21,337 nt of DNA from JANOBJ01 sp031411575. Its GTDB lineage: Bacteria > Pseudomonadota > Gammaproteobacteria > Burkholderiales > Burkholderiaceae_C. Below, one piece after another: positions 1-7,469 of this stretch (positions within the stretch are counted from its first letter, which is position 1; each line of letters begins with the position of its first letter). A program made the translations under genes and the position numbers. The notes beneath the pieces were generated by a model that was given only the letters and a program-made list of their open reading frames with translations, was not told where the DNA came from and searched no databases. Location: positions 1 to 21,337 of the forward strand of contig JANOBJ010000241.1 in NCBI GenBank assembly GCA_031411575.1, read 5' to 3'.

Positions 1-760
1 CATAAATGCCGTAGAAGGCCATGCGATTCACCGGCTCCAGCCCCACTTCCTTGAAGGTGGGCACATTGGGCAACTGGGCCAGCCGCTGAGGTGCCGACAC
101 CACGAGGGGTACCAGGCGACCGCGCTGGATGAAAGGCAGGGCAGACGGCAGGTTGTCAAAAATGATCGGCACCTGGCCCGCCACCGTGTCATTGAGCGCA
201 GGCCCCGCACCGCGGTAGGGAATGTGCGTCACGAACACGCCAGCCAGGCCTTTCCACAGCTCGGTCTGCAGGTGGCCAATGCCGCCCGTGCCCGACGAGG
301 CGTACGAATACTTGCCGGGGCTCTTTTTCAGCTCGGCAATGAAGGCCTTGTAGTCCTTGGCCGGAAAGCTCGGGTGCACCGCAATCAGGTTGGGCGTGGC
401 CGCAATGTTGATGATCGCCGTGAAATCGGTCGTGGGGTTGTACGGAATCTTCGGGTTGATGGCCGGGTTGGCGGCGGTCGTGGAGACCGTGGCCATGCCC
501 AGCGAATACCCGTCGGGCACGGCGCGCACCGTTTCGGTGGCGCCAATCACGCCCCCGCCGCCGGCCTTGTTCTCCACCACCACGGGCTGACCGAGCGCCT
601 TGCCCAGACCATCGGAAATGACGCGGGCCACGATATCGGTAGTACCACCGGGCGCAAACGGCACCTGCAGCTTGACCGGCTTGTTGGGGTAGGCCTGCGC
701 AAAAGCCGTGTTGCCCGCAAACGCGGCAACGAGTAGCGCAAACCAGTGACGGCGTTGCAT
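1..760 (-). CDS. Bug/TctC-family periplasmic solute-binding protein (C-terminus cut by window edge)
   Basis: About 253 codons are visible; the gene continues beyond base 1. The protein opens with an export signal (MQRRHWFALLVAAFAGNTAFA, cleavage expected after AFA), then the family hallmark YPNKPVKLQVPFAPGG, followed by DIVARVISDGL and VVVENKAGGGG near residues 43-70 and a GTGGIGHL segment. These are typical of the tripartite tricarboxylate transporter receptor family (Bug proteins), which bind carboxylates or other small organic acids in the periplasm and are greatly expanded in Burkholderiales. The ATG at 758-760 is preceded by AGGAG at a good distance. No TctA/TctB membrane partner is in the window, as is usual for orphan Bug proteins, so the ligand cannot be told. 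It diverges from the AEC permease across about 160 bp. Confidence 0.93.
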   Translation of the reverse strand, partial: MQRRHWFALLVAAFAGNTAFAQAYPNKPVKLQVPFAPGGTTDIVARVISDGLGKALGQPVVVENKAGGGGVIGATETVRAVPDGYSLGMATVSTTAANPAINPKIPYNPTTDFTAIINIAATPNLIAVHPSFPAKDYKAFIAELKKSPGKYSYASSGTGGIGHLQTELWKGLAGVFVTHIPYRGAGPALNDTVAGQVPIIFDNLPSALPFIQRGRLVPLVVSAPQRLAQLPNVPTFKEVGLEPVNRMAFYGIY

Positions 761-919
761 GGAATGACTCCTGAATCCAAGTGAAAAGAAAGTCTGCCTC
801 AGGGAAAGACCGAACCGAGACAGGTTGAATCGTAAAGGCAAGAGACGTTCCCGCGACCCGTGGTTTACGCATAAGGACAAACCCGGGGGCGTGACGCCCG
901 AATCCGGTATTCTCAACGC

Positions 920-1825
920 GTGAACTACGCGCAACTGCTCTTCCCCGATTTCTCCCTGATTCTGTGCGGCTATCTGGTGTGCCGCTACACCGCCCTCAAC
1001 CGCACCGTCTGGGAGCAGGTGGAGAGCCTGACGTATTACTTCCTGTTCCCCGTGCTGCTGTTTCATTCGATCGTGCGCAGCCCGCTGGACATGGGGGCCG
1101 CCTCGGGCCTGATTGCGGCGGGCCTGAGCATGGGCGTGATCGGCATCGCGCTGGCCTACAGCCTGCCCTACCTGCCGTGGATCGGGCCGCGCATCGAGGC
1201 GAGCGACCACGCCGGCAGCGCGCAGGTGGCGTTCCGCTTCAACTCGTTCATCGCGCTGGCGCTGGCCGAGCGGCTGGCCGGCCCCGAAGGGCTGCTGTTG
1301 ATCGCGGTGCTGATTGGCGTATGCGTGCCGCTGTTCAATGTGGGCGCGGTCTGGCCGATGGCGCGGCACGCGCAGCGCGGTTTCGTGCGCGAGTTGCTGC
1401 GCAACCCGCTGATCATCGGCACCGCCACCGGTCTGGCGGCCAACCTGCTGGGCTTCGAGCTGCCGGTGTGGCTCGAGCCCACGGTCACGCGCATCGGCGC
1501 GGCGTCGCTGGCGCTGGGGCTGATGGCCGCCGGCGCGGGCATGCAGTTCGGCACCCTGGCACGCGCCAAGACGCTGGCCGTGGCGGTGCTGTCGATCCGC
1601 CACTTCATCCTGCCGCTGGTGGCGCTGGGCTTGTCCAAGGCGTTTGGCCTGTCACCGGTGCAGAGCACCGTGCTGCTGGCGTTCTCGGCCATGCCCACCG
1701 CATCGAGCTGCTACGTGCTGGCCGCGCGCATGGGTTACAACGGCCCGTACGTGGCCGGGCTGGTCACCCTCTCCACCCTGCTGGGCATGGCGAGCCTGCC
1801 GTTCGCATTGGGTGTTTTGAGATGA
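920..1825 (+). CDS. AEC (auxin efflux carrier) family permease
   Basis: 301 residues, almost entirely hydrophobic, with about ten predicted membrane segments. Early in the protein are the segments LCGYLVCRY and YYFLFPVLLFHSIV, typical of the AEC/malonate permease family (bile acid:sodium symporter-like fold). The C-terminal half repeats the pattern with KAFGLSPVQSTVLLAFSAMPTASSCYVLA, where the small-residue AMPTAS stretch is a family signature. Members move small organic anions such as malonate or related carboxylates across the inner membrane; the substrate here is unknown. The start is taken as GTG at 920 because it gives the usual N-terminus (NYAQLLFPDFSLILCGYL). The stop codon ends on the first base of a 65-bp repeat (1825-1889). 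The divergent Bug protein might bind a related organic acid, but that is only inference. Confidence 0.88.
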   Translation: MNYAQLLFPDFSLILCGYLVCRYTALNRTVWEQVESLTYYFLFPVLLFHSIVRSPLDMGAASGLIAAGLSMGVIGIALAYSLPYLPWIGPRIEASDHAGSAQVAFRFNSFIALALAERLAGPEGLLLIAVLIGVCVPLFNVGAVWPMARHAQRGFVRELLRNPLIIGTATGLAANLLGFELPVWLEPTVTRIGAASLALGLMAAGAGMQFGTLARAKTLAVAVLSIRHFILPLVALGLSKAFGLSPVQSTVLLAFSAMPTASSCYVLAARMGYNGPYVAGLVTLSTLLGMASLPFALGVLR

Positions 1826-1889
1826 TTTTCAAGCCGAATCAGCCTGTTGTCGGCGTCCACTGGCCATAGTTTGCTATTATATTTATAGC
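1825..1889 (-). repeat. 65-bp dispersed repeat, copy A
   Basis: Read on the minus strand from 1889, this element starts with GCTAT, a 7-base A/T spacer and ATAGC. It continues with CAAACTATGGCC and ends in GCTTGAAAAT at 1825. Copy B (5787-5851) aligns without gaps over all 65 positions, with 49 identities by hand count. The head can fold as TGCTAT/ATAGCA (1872-1890). It fills nearly the whole gap between the convergent AEC permease and cls genes, so it may act as a bidirectional terminator or transcript-end hairpin. It is strikingly A/T-rich at its head against a GC-rich background. Confidence 0.8.
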
Positions 1890-1895
1890 ACTCTG

Positions 1896-3170
1896 TCAGA
1901 GTTGCGAGCGCAGCAGCGAAGCCAGTCGTTCGCCCAGTTTCTCGCGCAGCGGCCGGTCGCTCCATTCAGCAAGGGTGATGGGGCGAGCCTTCGCGAGATC
2001 GGCCTCGAAAATCGCCGACTGCTGCCGTGCAAAATCAGCGTTGACGACGTTGAGCGTCGCCTCGTCATTGAGCCGGAACGACCGATTGTCGAAATTGGTG
2101 GAGCCGACCGAGACCAGCAACTGGTCCACGATCATCACCTTGCAGTGGTACATGGTGGGCCGGTACTCCGCGATCACCGCGCCCGCGGCCAGCAGACTGC
2201 CCCAGCGTCCACGCGATGCGCTGCGCACCATGTCGCTGTCAATGTGCTCACCGGGAACCACGATGCGCAGCTTCACGCCCCGCTGCAGGGCCTCGAGCAA
2301 GGTGCGCAGCATCAGGTCATCGGGCACAAAATACGCCGCCGACAGGTCAATGCTGCGCGCAGCCGCGGTCACAGCCAGCAGGTACATCAGCTGCATGCTC
2401 TCGCTGCCGCCAGAGGGCGAGCTGCTGAACATCTGCGCCTGCTCGTTGCCGACCGGCTCCAGCGGCGGAAAGTAATCGGCGCCATACAGCACCTCGCCAG
2501 TCGCCTTGATCCAGTTATCCAGAAAGACGGCCTGTACCTGCGCCACCACCGGCCCTTCAATCTGGAAATGTGTGTCGCGCCAATGCTCCGGGTCTTGTGC
2601 GTTGCCGGTCCAGTGCGGCGCGATGCCCACGCCACCGGTAAACGCCACGCGGCCGTCGGTGACCAGCAGCTTGCGGTGGGTCCGGTTGTTCATGCGCCCC
2701 AGATGGGACCAGTGAGGCGGATGGAACTTGCGAATCTGCACGCCCGCCTCCACCATGCCCGACATCAGGCTGTCGTCCATCCTGGCGCTGCCCACCCAAT
2801 CGAGCAACACGTGCACCTTCACCCCGTTGCGGGCCCGCTCGGCCAGCGCATCGGCAAACTCGCGGCCAATGTCACCCGACCAGTAGATGTAGGTTTCAAA
2901 CGTGATGGAGGTTTTGGCGGCGCGGATCGCGGCCAGCATCGGCGGAAAAATCTGGTCGCCGTTCAGCAGCACGCGATGCCGGTTGCCGCTGATGAACGGC
3001 GGCCCCAAGAACAGGCCAAGCTCCTGCGTGAACCGCGGCTCATCCAGCGAATACAGGCGACTGATGCGGCGATCGATCTTTTTCTCGCCGCCAATGAAGT
3101 TGACGGCCAGCAGCACCAGCACCAAGGTCAATGCCACCGCGCCGGCGACCCAAAGCGTGCGACTGGCCAT
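1896..3170 (-). CDS. cls: Cardiolipin synthase, phospholipase D superfamily
   Basis: 424 residues. A single N-terminal membrane helix (about residues 7-26) precedes two PLD domains. The first HKD motif is H165-x-K167-x4-D172 (THRKLLVTDGRVAFTGG) and the second is H342-x-K344-x4-D349 (YHCKVMIVDQ, followed by GSTNFDNRSF). Both catalytic sets are intact. Family enzymes join phosphatidyl groups of two phospholipids to make cardiolipin at the inner membrane. The single N-terminal helix and overall length resemble ClsB/ClsC-type proteins more than ClsA, which has two helices. The gene lies 26 bp downstream of the katE stop on the same strand, so the two may be cotranscribed, perhaps as part of a general stress response. 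No clear Shine-Dalgarno sequence precedes the ATG at 3170. Confidence 0.93.
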   Translation of the reverse strand: MASRTLWVAGAVALTLVLVLLAVNFIGGEKKIDRRISRLYSLDEPRFTQELGLFLGPPFISGNRHRVLLNGDQIFPPMLAAIRAAKTSITFETYIYWSGDIGREFADALAERARNGVKVHVLLDWVGSARMDDSLMSGMVEAGVQIRKFHPPHWSHLGRMNNRTHRKLLVTDGRVAFTGGVGIAPHWTGNAQDPEHWRDTHFQIEGPVVAQVQAVFLDNWIKATGEVLYGADYFPPLEPVGNEQAQMFSSSPSGGSESMQLMYLLAVTAAARSIDLSAAYFVPDDLMLRTLLEALQRGVKLRIVVPGEHIDSDMVRSASRGRWGSLLAAGAVIAEYRPTMYHCKVMIVDQLLVSVGSTNFDNRSFRLNDEATLNVVNADFARQQSAIFEADLAKARPITLAEWSDRPLREKLGERLASLLRSQL

Positions 3171-3196
3171 GCTGTTTGCGTGCGCTGCCGTGCGGC

Positions 3197-5611
3197 CTAC
3201 AGCCGCGGCGGATCGGTTTCACGGGCCGGGTGGCGGTGCAGACCCACCGCCGCGACAAATGGCGCAATGGCCTTCGCAGCGCTCTCAAACACCAGCACGC
3301 CTGTGTCGGCCTCGCCCGATGGCAGCTCGCTGCCGATGCCCTGCGCTTCCAGCAACGTGCGCGAGGCACCCAGAGCGAGCATTGTCTTGCAGTGCCGGTA
3401 CTGGTTCTGGATGAACTCGGCCACCTGGCCGCTCTTGGCGAGCGCCTGCGCGCCTGCCTTGCCGCCCGGCAACGCCATGGCGTCAAACAACACGCCAGGC
3501 GAATTCTCGAGCGAGCCGTCAGCCTGCAGCACGCCACCGGCGGACGTCTTGACCGACCCGATTCGTATGCCCACTACCCATGGCACGGCGCCGGCTTTCT
3601 TCAGGGCGCCCTGCAGCGCGGCGACGTCGTCGCCGTCCACCCCGTCAGCCACGAGGATGGCGATTTTTCGGGTGCGGATGCCGCCGTCGCCGGGCAGCGC
3701 GGTCAGTGACAGCGCGGGTGACGTGGTGACCTCGGGCTTGGCCGGCTTTGCCAGTACACGGGGCAGCGCCTTGGGGCACTTCATCCCCAGCCCATCAGCC
3801 ACCTTCTGCGCCAGATCGGCCGACACATTGACCAGCGAGGCGACCATGCGCTCGCGGATCGCGGGCACGGTAAGTTTGCTCAGCTCGAACCGGAAGCCAC
3901 TGGCGATGTGCGCCTGCTCCACCGCGGTCTGGCTGGTGTAGAACAGCGTGGCCTGGGTGTAGTGGTCGGCAAATTTCTCGGGCTTGCCACGGAGCTTGTC
4001 TTCGCGCACCGGTTCCGGGAACGACACAAAGCCGCCGGCAGCACCCGCCTGAAACGGGCAGCCGCCGCCCAGCGAGTTGGGCTCGTACGACACCCGGCCG
4101 CGGTGGATGGCCTGGCGGTGGAGACCATCGCGCTGGTTGTTGTGCACGGCCTTTAACGGCGCGTTGATCGGAATCTCATGGAAGTTGACGCCGCCCAGAC
4201 GCGTGATCTGGGTGTCGATGTACGAGTGCAGCCTCCCGGCCAGCAGCGGATCATTGGAGAAATCGATGCCGGGCACCACGTGTGCGGCACAAAAAGCCAC
4301 TTGCTCGGTCTCGGCAAAGAAGTTGTCAGGGTTGCGGTTCAGCACCATGCGGCCCACCGGCTTCACCGGCACCAGCTCTTCGGGGATGAGCTTGGTAGCA
4401 TCGAGTACATCAAAGCTGAAGCCTTCGGCCTGCTTCTCAGTAAAGATTTGCAGGCCCAGTTCCCACTCGGGGTACTCGCCGGCCTCGATCGCGTCCCACA
4501 AATCACGGCGGTGAAAATCGGCGTCGGCGCCCTGCAGTTTGGCGGCCTCGTCCCACACCAGACAATGGGTGCCGAGCATCGGTTTCCAGTGGAACTTCAC
4601 AAAATGCGACTCGCCCTCTGCGTTGACCAGCCGGAAGGTGTGCACGCCAAAGCCCTGCATCATGCGCAGGCTGCGCGGAATGGCGCGGTCAGACATGGCC
4701 CACATGAGCATGTGGGTCGATTCCGGCATCAGCGAGGCGAAGTCCCAGAAGGTGTCGTGCGCCGACGCCGCCTGCGGCATGCCGTGGTGCGGCTCGGGCT
4801 TGACCGCGTGGATCAGATCGGGGAACTTCATCGCGTCCTGGATGAAGAACACCGGGATGTTGTTGCCCACCAGATCCCAATTGCCGGCGTCGGTATAGAA
4901 CTTGACGGCAAAGCCCCGCACGTCGCGTGCGGTGTCCACCGAGCCGCGTTCACCGGCCACGGTGGAGAAGCGAACGAACACCGGCGTCAGCTTGCCGGCT
5001 TTGGCGAAGGGCGCGGCGCAGGTGTACTTGGCCAGCGGCGCGTAGCACTCGAAAAACCCGTGCGCCGCCGACCCACGCGCATGCACGATGCGCTCGGGGA
5101 TGCGCTCATGGTCGAAGTGCGTGATCTTCTCGCGCAGGATGAAATCTTCCAGCAGCGCCGGGCCGCGCAGACCTGCCTTGAGCGAGCTCTGGTTGTCGGC
5201 GATGGCCACGCCCTGATTGGTGGTGAGCACCTGGCCGCCTGCGTCGGTGCGAACCCGGTCGAGCGAATCATTGCCGCGGTTTTTGCCCGGTTCGGGTTTG
5301 CCCGCGCCAGTCTTGCCGGATGGAATGGTTTCGCTCAGGGTGCTGCCGGTCAGTTCCGGTACCTTTGACAGCGTGTGCTGCCCTTGTGGCGGCCGGATGG
5401 CATTGGTGCGGCCGATCTCAGCGGGCTTGTTGGCGTTGAACGGCACAGCTGCGACCAGCTTTTGCACGCCCGCGGCTTGCGCGGCCATCGCGTCCGGGCC
5501 GCCGGCGGCGGGTTTGGCACTGACGCGCCTGACGGCTCTTGCCTTTCCCTGGGTCGCTGCCGGTTGTTTGCCGGACGCGCCAGCGAGCTTGATGGGTGGG
5601 GATTTGGGCAT
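3197..5611 (-). CDS. katE: HPII-type large-subunit catalase with C-terminal DJ-1/PfpI-like domain
   Basis: 804 residues from ATG 5611. The catalase core carries the distal histidine H177 in RIVHARGSAAHG, the distal-side segment GNNIPVFFIQDAMKFPDLIH, and the proximal haem tyrosine in RLHSYIDTQ. The last about 150 residues (from RKIAILVADGVDGDD) form the flavodoxin-like DJ-1/PfpI domain typical of large clade-2 catalases. Its nucleophile position reads ALGAS with no cysteine, so it is probably structural. The N-terminus is about 50 residues longer than in E. coli HPII and rich in Ala, Lys and Pro. An in-frame GTG at 5761 would add 50 residues, but these do not resemble catalase and cover an inverted repeat, so ATG 5611 is preferred although its Shine-Dalgarno sequence is poor. 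The enzyme breaks down hydrogen peroxide in the cytoplasm, usually in stationary phase or stress. Confidence 0.95.
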   Translation of the reverse strand: MPKSPPIKLAGASGKQPAATQGKARAVRRVSAKPAAGGPDAMAAQAAGVQKLVAAVPFNANKPAEIGRTNAIRPPQGQHTLSKVPELTGSTLSETIPSGKTGAGKPEPGKNRGNDSLDRVRTDAGGQVLTTNQGVAIADNQSSLKAGLRGPALLEDFILREKITHFDHERIPERIVHARGSAAHGFFECYAPLAKYTCAAPFAKAGKLTPVFVRFSTVAGERGSVDTARDVRGFAVKFYTDAGNWDLVGNNIPVFFIQDAMKFPDLIHAVKPEPHHGMPQAASAHDTFWDFASLMPESTHMLMWAMSDRAIPRSLRMMQGFGVHTFRLVNAEGESHFVKFHWKPMLGTHCLVWDEAAKLQGADADFHRRDLWDAIEAGEYPEWELGLQIFTEKQAEGFSFDVLDATKLIPEELVPVKPVGRMVLNRNPDNFFAETEQVAFCAAHVVPGIDFSNDPLLAGRLHSYIDTQITRLGGVNFHEIPINAPLKAVHNNQRDGLHRQAIHRGRVSYEPNSLGGGCPFQAGAAGGFVSFPEPVREDKLRGKPEKFADHYTQATLFYTSQTAVEQAHIASGFRFELSKLTVPAIRERMVASLVNVSADLAQKVADGLGMKCPKALPRVLAKPAKPEVTTSPALSLTALPGDGGIRTRKIAILVADGVDGDDVAALQGALKKAGAVPWVVGIRIGSVKTSAGGVLQADGSLENSPGVLFDAMALPGGKAGAQALAKSGQVAEFIQNQYRHCKTMLALGASRTLLEAQGIGSELPSGEADTGVLVFESAAKAIAPFVAAVGLHRHPARETDPPRL

Positions 5612-5673
5612 GGTTGCGCTCTGGTTGATAGGCCGCCCCGGCCGGAAAGCAGGGTGCAGCAGCCATTGACGGG

Positions 5674-5699
5674 GCTCACCAAATGAATTGTTGGTGAGC
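5674..5699. promoter_or_regulatory. Perfect inverted repeat upstream of katE
   Basis: Two 9-base arms, GCTCACCAA (5674-5682) and TTGGTGAGC (5691-5699), are exact reverse complements separated by the 8-base spacer ATGAATTG. The element sits 63-88 bp upstream of the katE ATG. It could be an operator for a dimeric regulator or a hairpin in the katE leader RNA. No T-run follows it on either strand, so it does not look like an intrinsic terminator. It does not match the OxyR pattern of ATAG/CTAT spaced by seven bases. Confidence 0.5.
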
Positions 5700-5786
5700 T
5701 GTCGGTGCCACGCCGTCGGCAGGTTCCACCAGCGGGTGTAGGACAAATTCGTCTGGCGCACCGGCTTGTTGCCGGGGACGGCATAT

Positions 5787-5851
5787 GCTATATTATTAAT
5801 AGCAAACTATGACCATTCGACGCTGACCACGGGCCTAAAACGCTTGAAAAT
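5787..5851 (+). repeat. 65-bp dispersed repeat, copy B
   Basis: Starts GCTAT, a 7-base A/T spacer, ATAGC (5787-5803), continues CAAACTATGACC and ends GCTTGAAAAT. It matches copy A at 49 and copy C at 44 of 65 positions with no gaps (hand count). Its far end overlaps the 3' end of queG on the opposite strand: the queG stop (5835-5837) and the last three codons (Gln-Ala-Phe) are supplied by the repeat. The TGCTAT/ATAGCA head can fold into a 6-bp hairpin and lies between queG and katE. Confidence 0.8.
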
Positions 5852-6932
5852 GCTGCTCGAGAGCCCATGCCACATGCTCCCTCACGACCGCACTCCCATG
5901 CCCGCTGCGCGATCGCAAGGCCGCACGCACAACGGGTTCGTTCGAGGCCTTGAGCGCATTGCCCAGCGCCACGGCGATATTGCGCAACCAGCGGTCATGC
6001 CCGATGCGCCGGATCGCGCTGCCCTCGGTGTGGCGCAAAAATTCGTCTTCGGTCCAGGCGAACAGCTGCACCAGCTGCTGGCCGGTCAGGCCCTCGCGCG
6101 GGTCGAAGTCGGGCAGCGCGCTGCGCTGGGCAAACTTGTTCCATGGGCAGACCAGCTGGCAGTCGTCGCAACCGTAAATGCGGTTGCCCATCAGCGGGCG
6201 CAACTCGAGCGGGATCACACCTGCGTGCTCGATCGTCAGGTAAGAGATGCAACGGCGTGCATCCAGCCGGTGCGGCGCCACGATGGCGCGGGTGGGGCAG
6301 ACGTCGATGCAGGCGTTGCAGCTGCCACAGTGTTCGGTCACGGGCGCGCTTGTCGGCAGCGCGATGTCCACATAGATCTCACCCAGAAAAAACATCGATC
6401 CGGCCTCGCGGTTCAGCACCAGCGTGTGCTTGCCGCGCCAGCCCTGGCCGCTGCGCGTGGCCAGCTCAACCTCGAGCACGGGTGCGGAATCGGTGAACAC
6501 GCGGTAGCCGAACGGGCCGATCTGCGCGCCGATGCGGTCGCTCAGGCGCTGCAGGCGCGCGCGCAACACCTTGTGGTAGTCACGGCCGCGTGCATACATC
6601 GAGACGATGGCCTCGCCGGGGCGCTTCAGGCGGTCAAACTCCGCAGCCTGCCAGTCGTCGTCGGTATCGCGCGGCAGGTAGTCCATGCGCGCGGTGATCA
6701 CGCTGGCCGTGCCGGGCACCAACTCGGCGGGGCGCGCGCGCTTCAGGCCATGCGCGGCCATGTAGTGCATGTCGCCATGGAACCCTTCAGCCAGCCAGCG
6801 CGTCAAACCCGGCTCGGCGGAGGACAAATCCACACCCGCCACGCCAATTTGGGAAAATCCGAGTTCCAGCGCCCACGACTGGATGCTGCTCACGAGAAAA
6901 GGACCGTCGATCTGACTGCTGCTGAACGCCAT
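5835..6932 (-). CDS. queG: Epoxyqueuosine reductase
   Basis: 365 residues. The enzyme carries out the last step of tRNA queuosine synthesis, reducing epoxyqueuosine to queuosine in the wobble position of GUN-anticodon tRNAs, using cobalamin and two [4Fe-4S] clusters. The catalytic Asp is D148 in TDSAPVLE. The ferredoxin-type cysteines are all present: C202, C205, C208 and C212 (CGSCNACIDVCP), then C228, C255, C258 and C262 (CDDCQLVCPW). Length is close to the E. coli enzyme. The ATG at 6932 is chosen because family similarity begins soon after it; the reading frame stays open upstream but that part is antisense to tsaE. The last three residues are encoded by a 65-bp repeat. The tsaE coding frame starts only about seven bases away on the opposite strand. 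Confidence 0.94.
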   Translation of the reverse strand: MAFSSSQIDGPFLVSSIQSWALELGFSQIGVAGVDLSSAEPGLTRWLAEGFHGDMHYMAAHGLKRARPAELVPGTASVITARMDYLPRDTDDDWQAAEFDRLKRPGEAIVSMYARGRDYHKVLRARLQRLSDRIGAQIGPFGYRVFTDSAPVLEVELATRSGQGWRGKHTLVLNREAGSMFFLGEIYVDIALPTSAPVTEHCGSCNACIDVCPTRAIVAPHRLDARRCISYLTIEHAGVIPLELRPLMGNRIYGCDDCQLVCPWNKFAQRSALPDFDPREGLTGQQLVQLFAWTEDEFLRHTEGSAIRRIGHDRWLRNIAVALGNALKASNEPVVRAALRSRSGHGSAVVREHVAWALEQHFQAF

Positions 6933-6938
6933 CCGGCC

Positions 6939-7469
6939 ATTGTAGAAAGCGCCCCCGCCACGGCCCCTGCCGGCGGCGAGGGTGGTCGCGCCAGCCTGCT
7001 CTGGCGCACCGAAGACGACACCGCCGCGTTTGCCGGGCAGCTGGCCGCACTGCCGGCGGTTCGCCATGCCTTCATTGAGCTGCATGGCGATCTGGGGGCC
7101 GGCAAGACCACGCTGGTGCGCCATCTGCTGCGCGCGCTCGGCGTGCAGGGCCGCATCAAGAGCCCCACCTACGCCGTGGTGGAGCCGCACACCGCGCCGC
7201 CCCTCGCTGGTCACGACACGCCGCTGGACATCTGGCATTTCGATTTTTACCGCTTCAACGACCCACGCGAGTGGGAAGACGCGGGCTTTCGCGACGTCTT
7301 CGCCAGCGCCGGCCTGAAACTGGCCGAGTGGCCCGAGAAAGCCGCGGCGATGCTGCCACGCGCCGATCTGGCCGTCTATCTCGAGGCACAGACCGATGCG
7401 TCGCGCACGGTGCAGCTGCGAGCCCACACGCCTACCGGCGAGGCTTTGTTGCAAGGGATGGCCGCATGA
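6939..7469 (+). CDS. tsaE: tRNA t6A biosynthesis ATPase TsaE (start uncertain)
   Basis: Up to about 176 residues. The Walker A motif GDLGAGKTT lies near residue 50, followed by the family hallmarks IKSPTYAVVEPH, WHFDFYR and LAEWPEK. TsaE is the P-loop ATPase that works with TsaB and TsaD to put threonylcarbamoyl on A37 of ANN-decoding tRNAs. No ATG or GTG lies in frame before the conserved region. Choices are ATT at 6939 (used here as the outer limit), CTG at 6909 inside the queG antisense region, or CTG near 6996 just before LLWRTEDDT. No clear Shine-Dalgarno supports any of them. The stop overlaps the amiC start (ATGA), so tsaE and amiC should be translationally coupled, a common order in beta- and gammaproteobacteria. 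Confidence 0.9.
   Translation: MVESAPATAPAGGEGGRASLLWRTEDDTAAFAGQLAALPAVRHAFIELHGDLGAGKTTLVRHLLRALGVQGRIKSPTYAVVEPHTAPPLAGHDTPLDIWHFDFYRFNDPREWEDAGFRDVFASAGLKLAEWPEKAAAMLPRADLAVYLEAQTDASRTVQLRAHTPTGEALLQGMAA

Noticed and set aside
885..900. GGGCG-TGA-CGCCC hairpin before the AEC permease
   Set aside because: Short 5-bp stem in GC-rich sequence with no T-run; not distinguishable from chance.
1902..3941. 679-codon open frame on the plus strand
   Set aside because: It is antisense to cls and the end of katE, both with intact catalytic motifs. The product is rich in Arg, His, Gln and Val, as expected of an antisense frame in GC-rich DNA.
4178..5368. 396-codon open frame on the plus strand
   Set aside because: Antisense shadow of katE; no domain, signal or ribosome site is visible.
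5612..5761. Upstream GTG start for katE
   Set aside because: The added 50 residues do not resemble any catalase N-terminus and span a perfect inverted repeat better explained as regulatory DNA.
5766..6938. Long plus-strand frame leading into tsaE
   Set aside because: It is antisense to queG. Only the part after about 6939 resembles TsaE, so a longer fusion protein is not credible.
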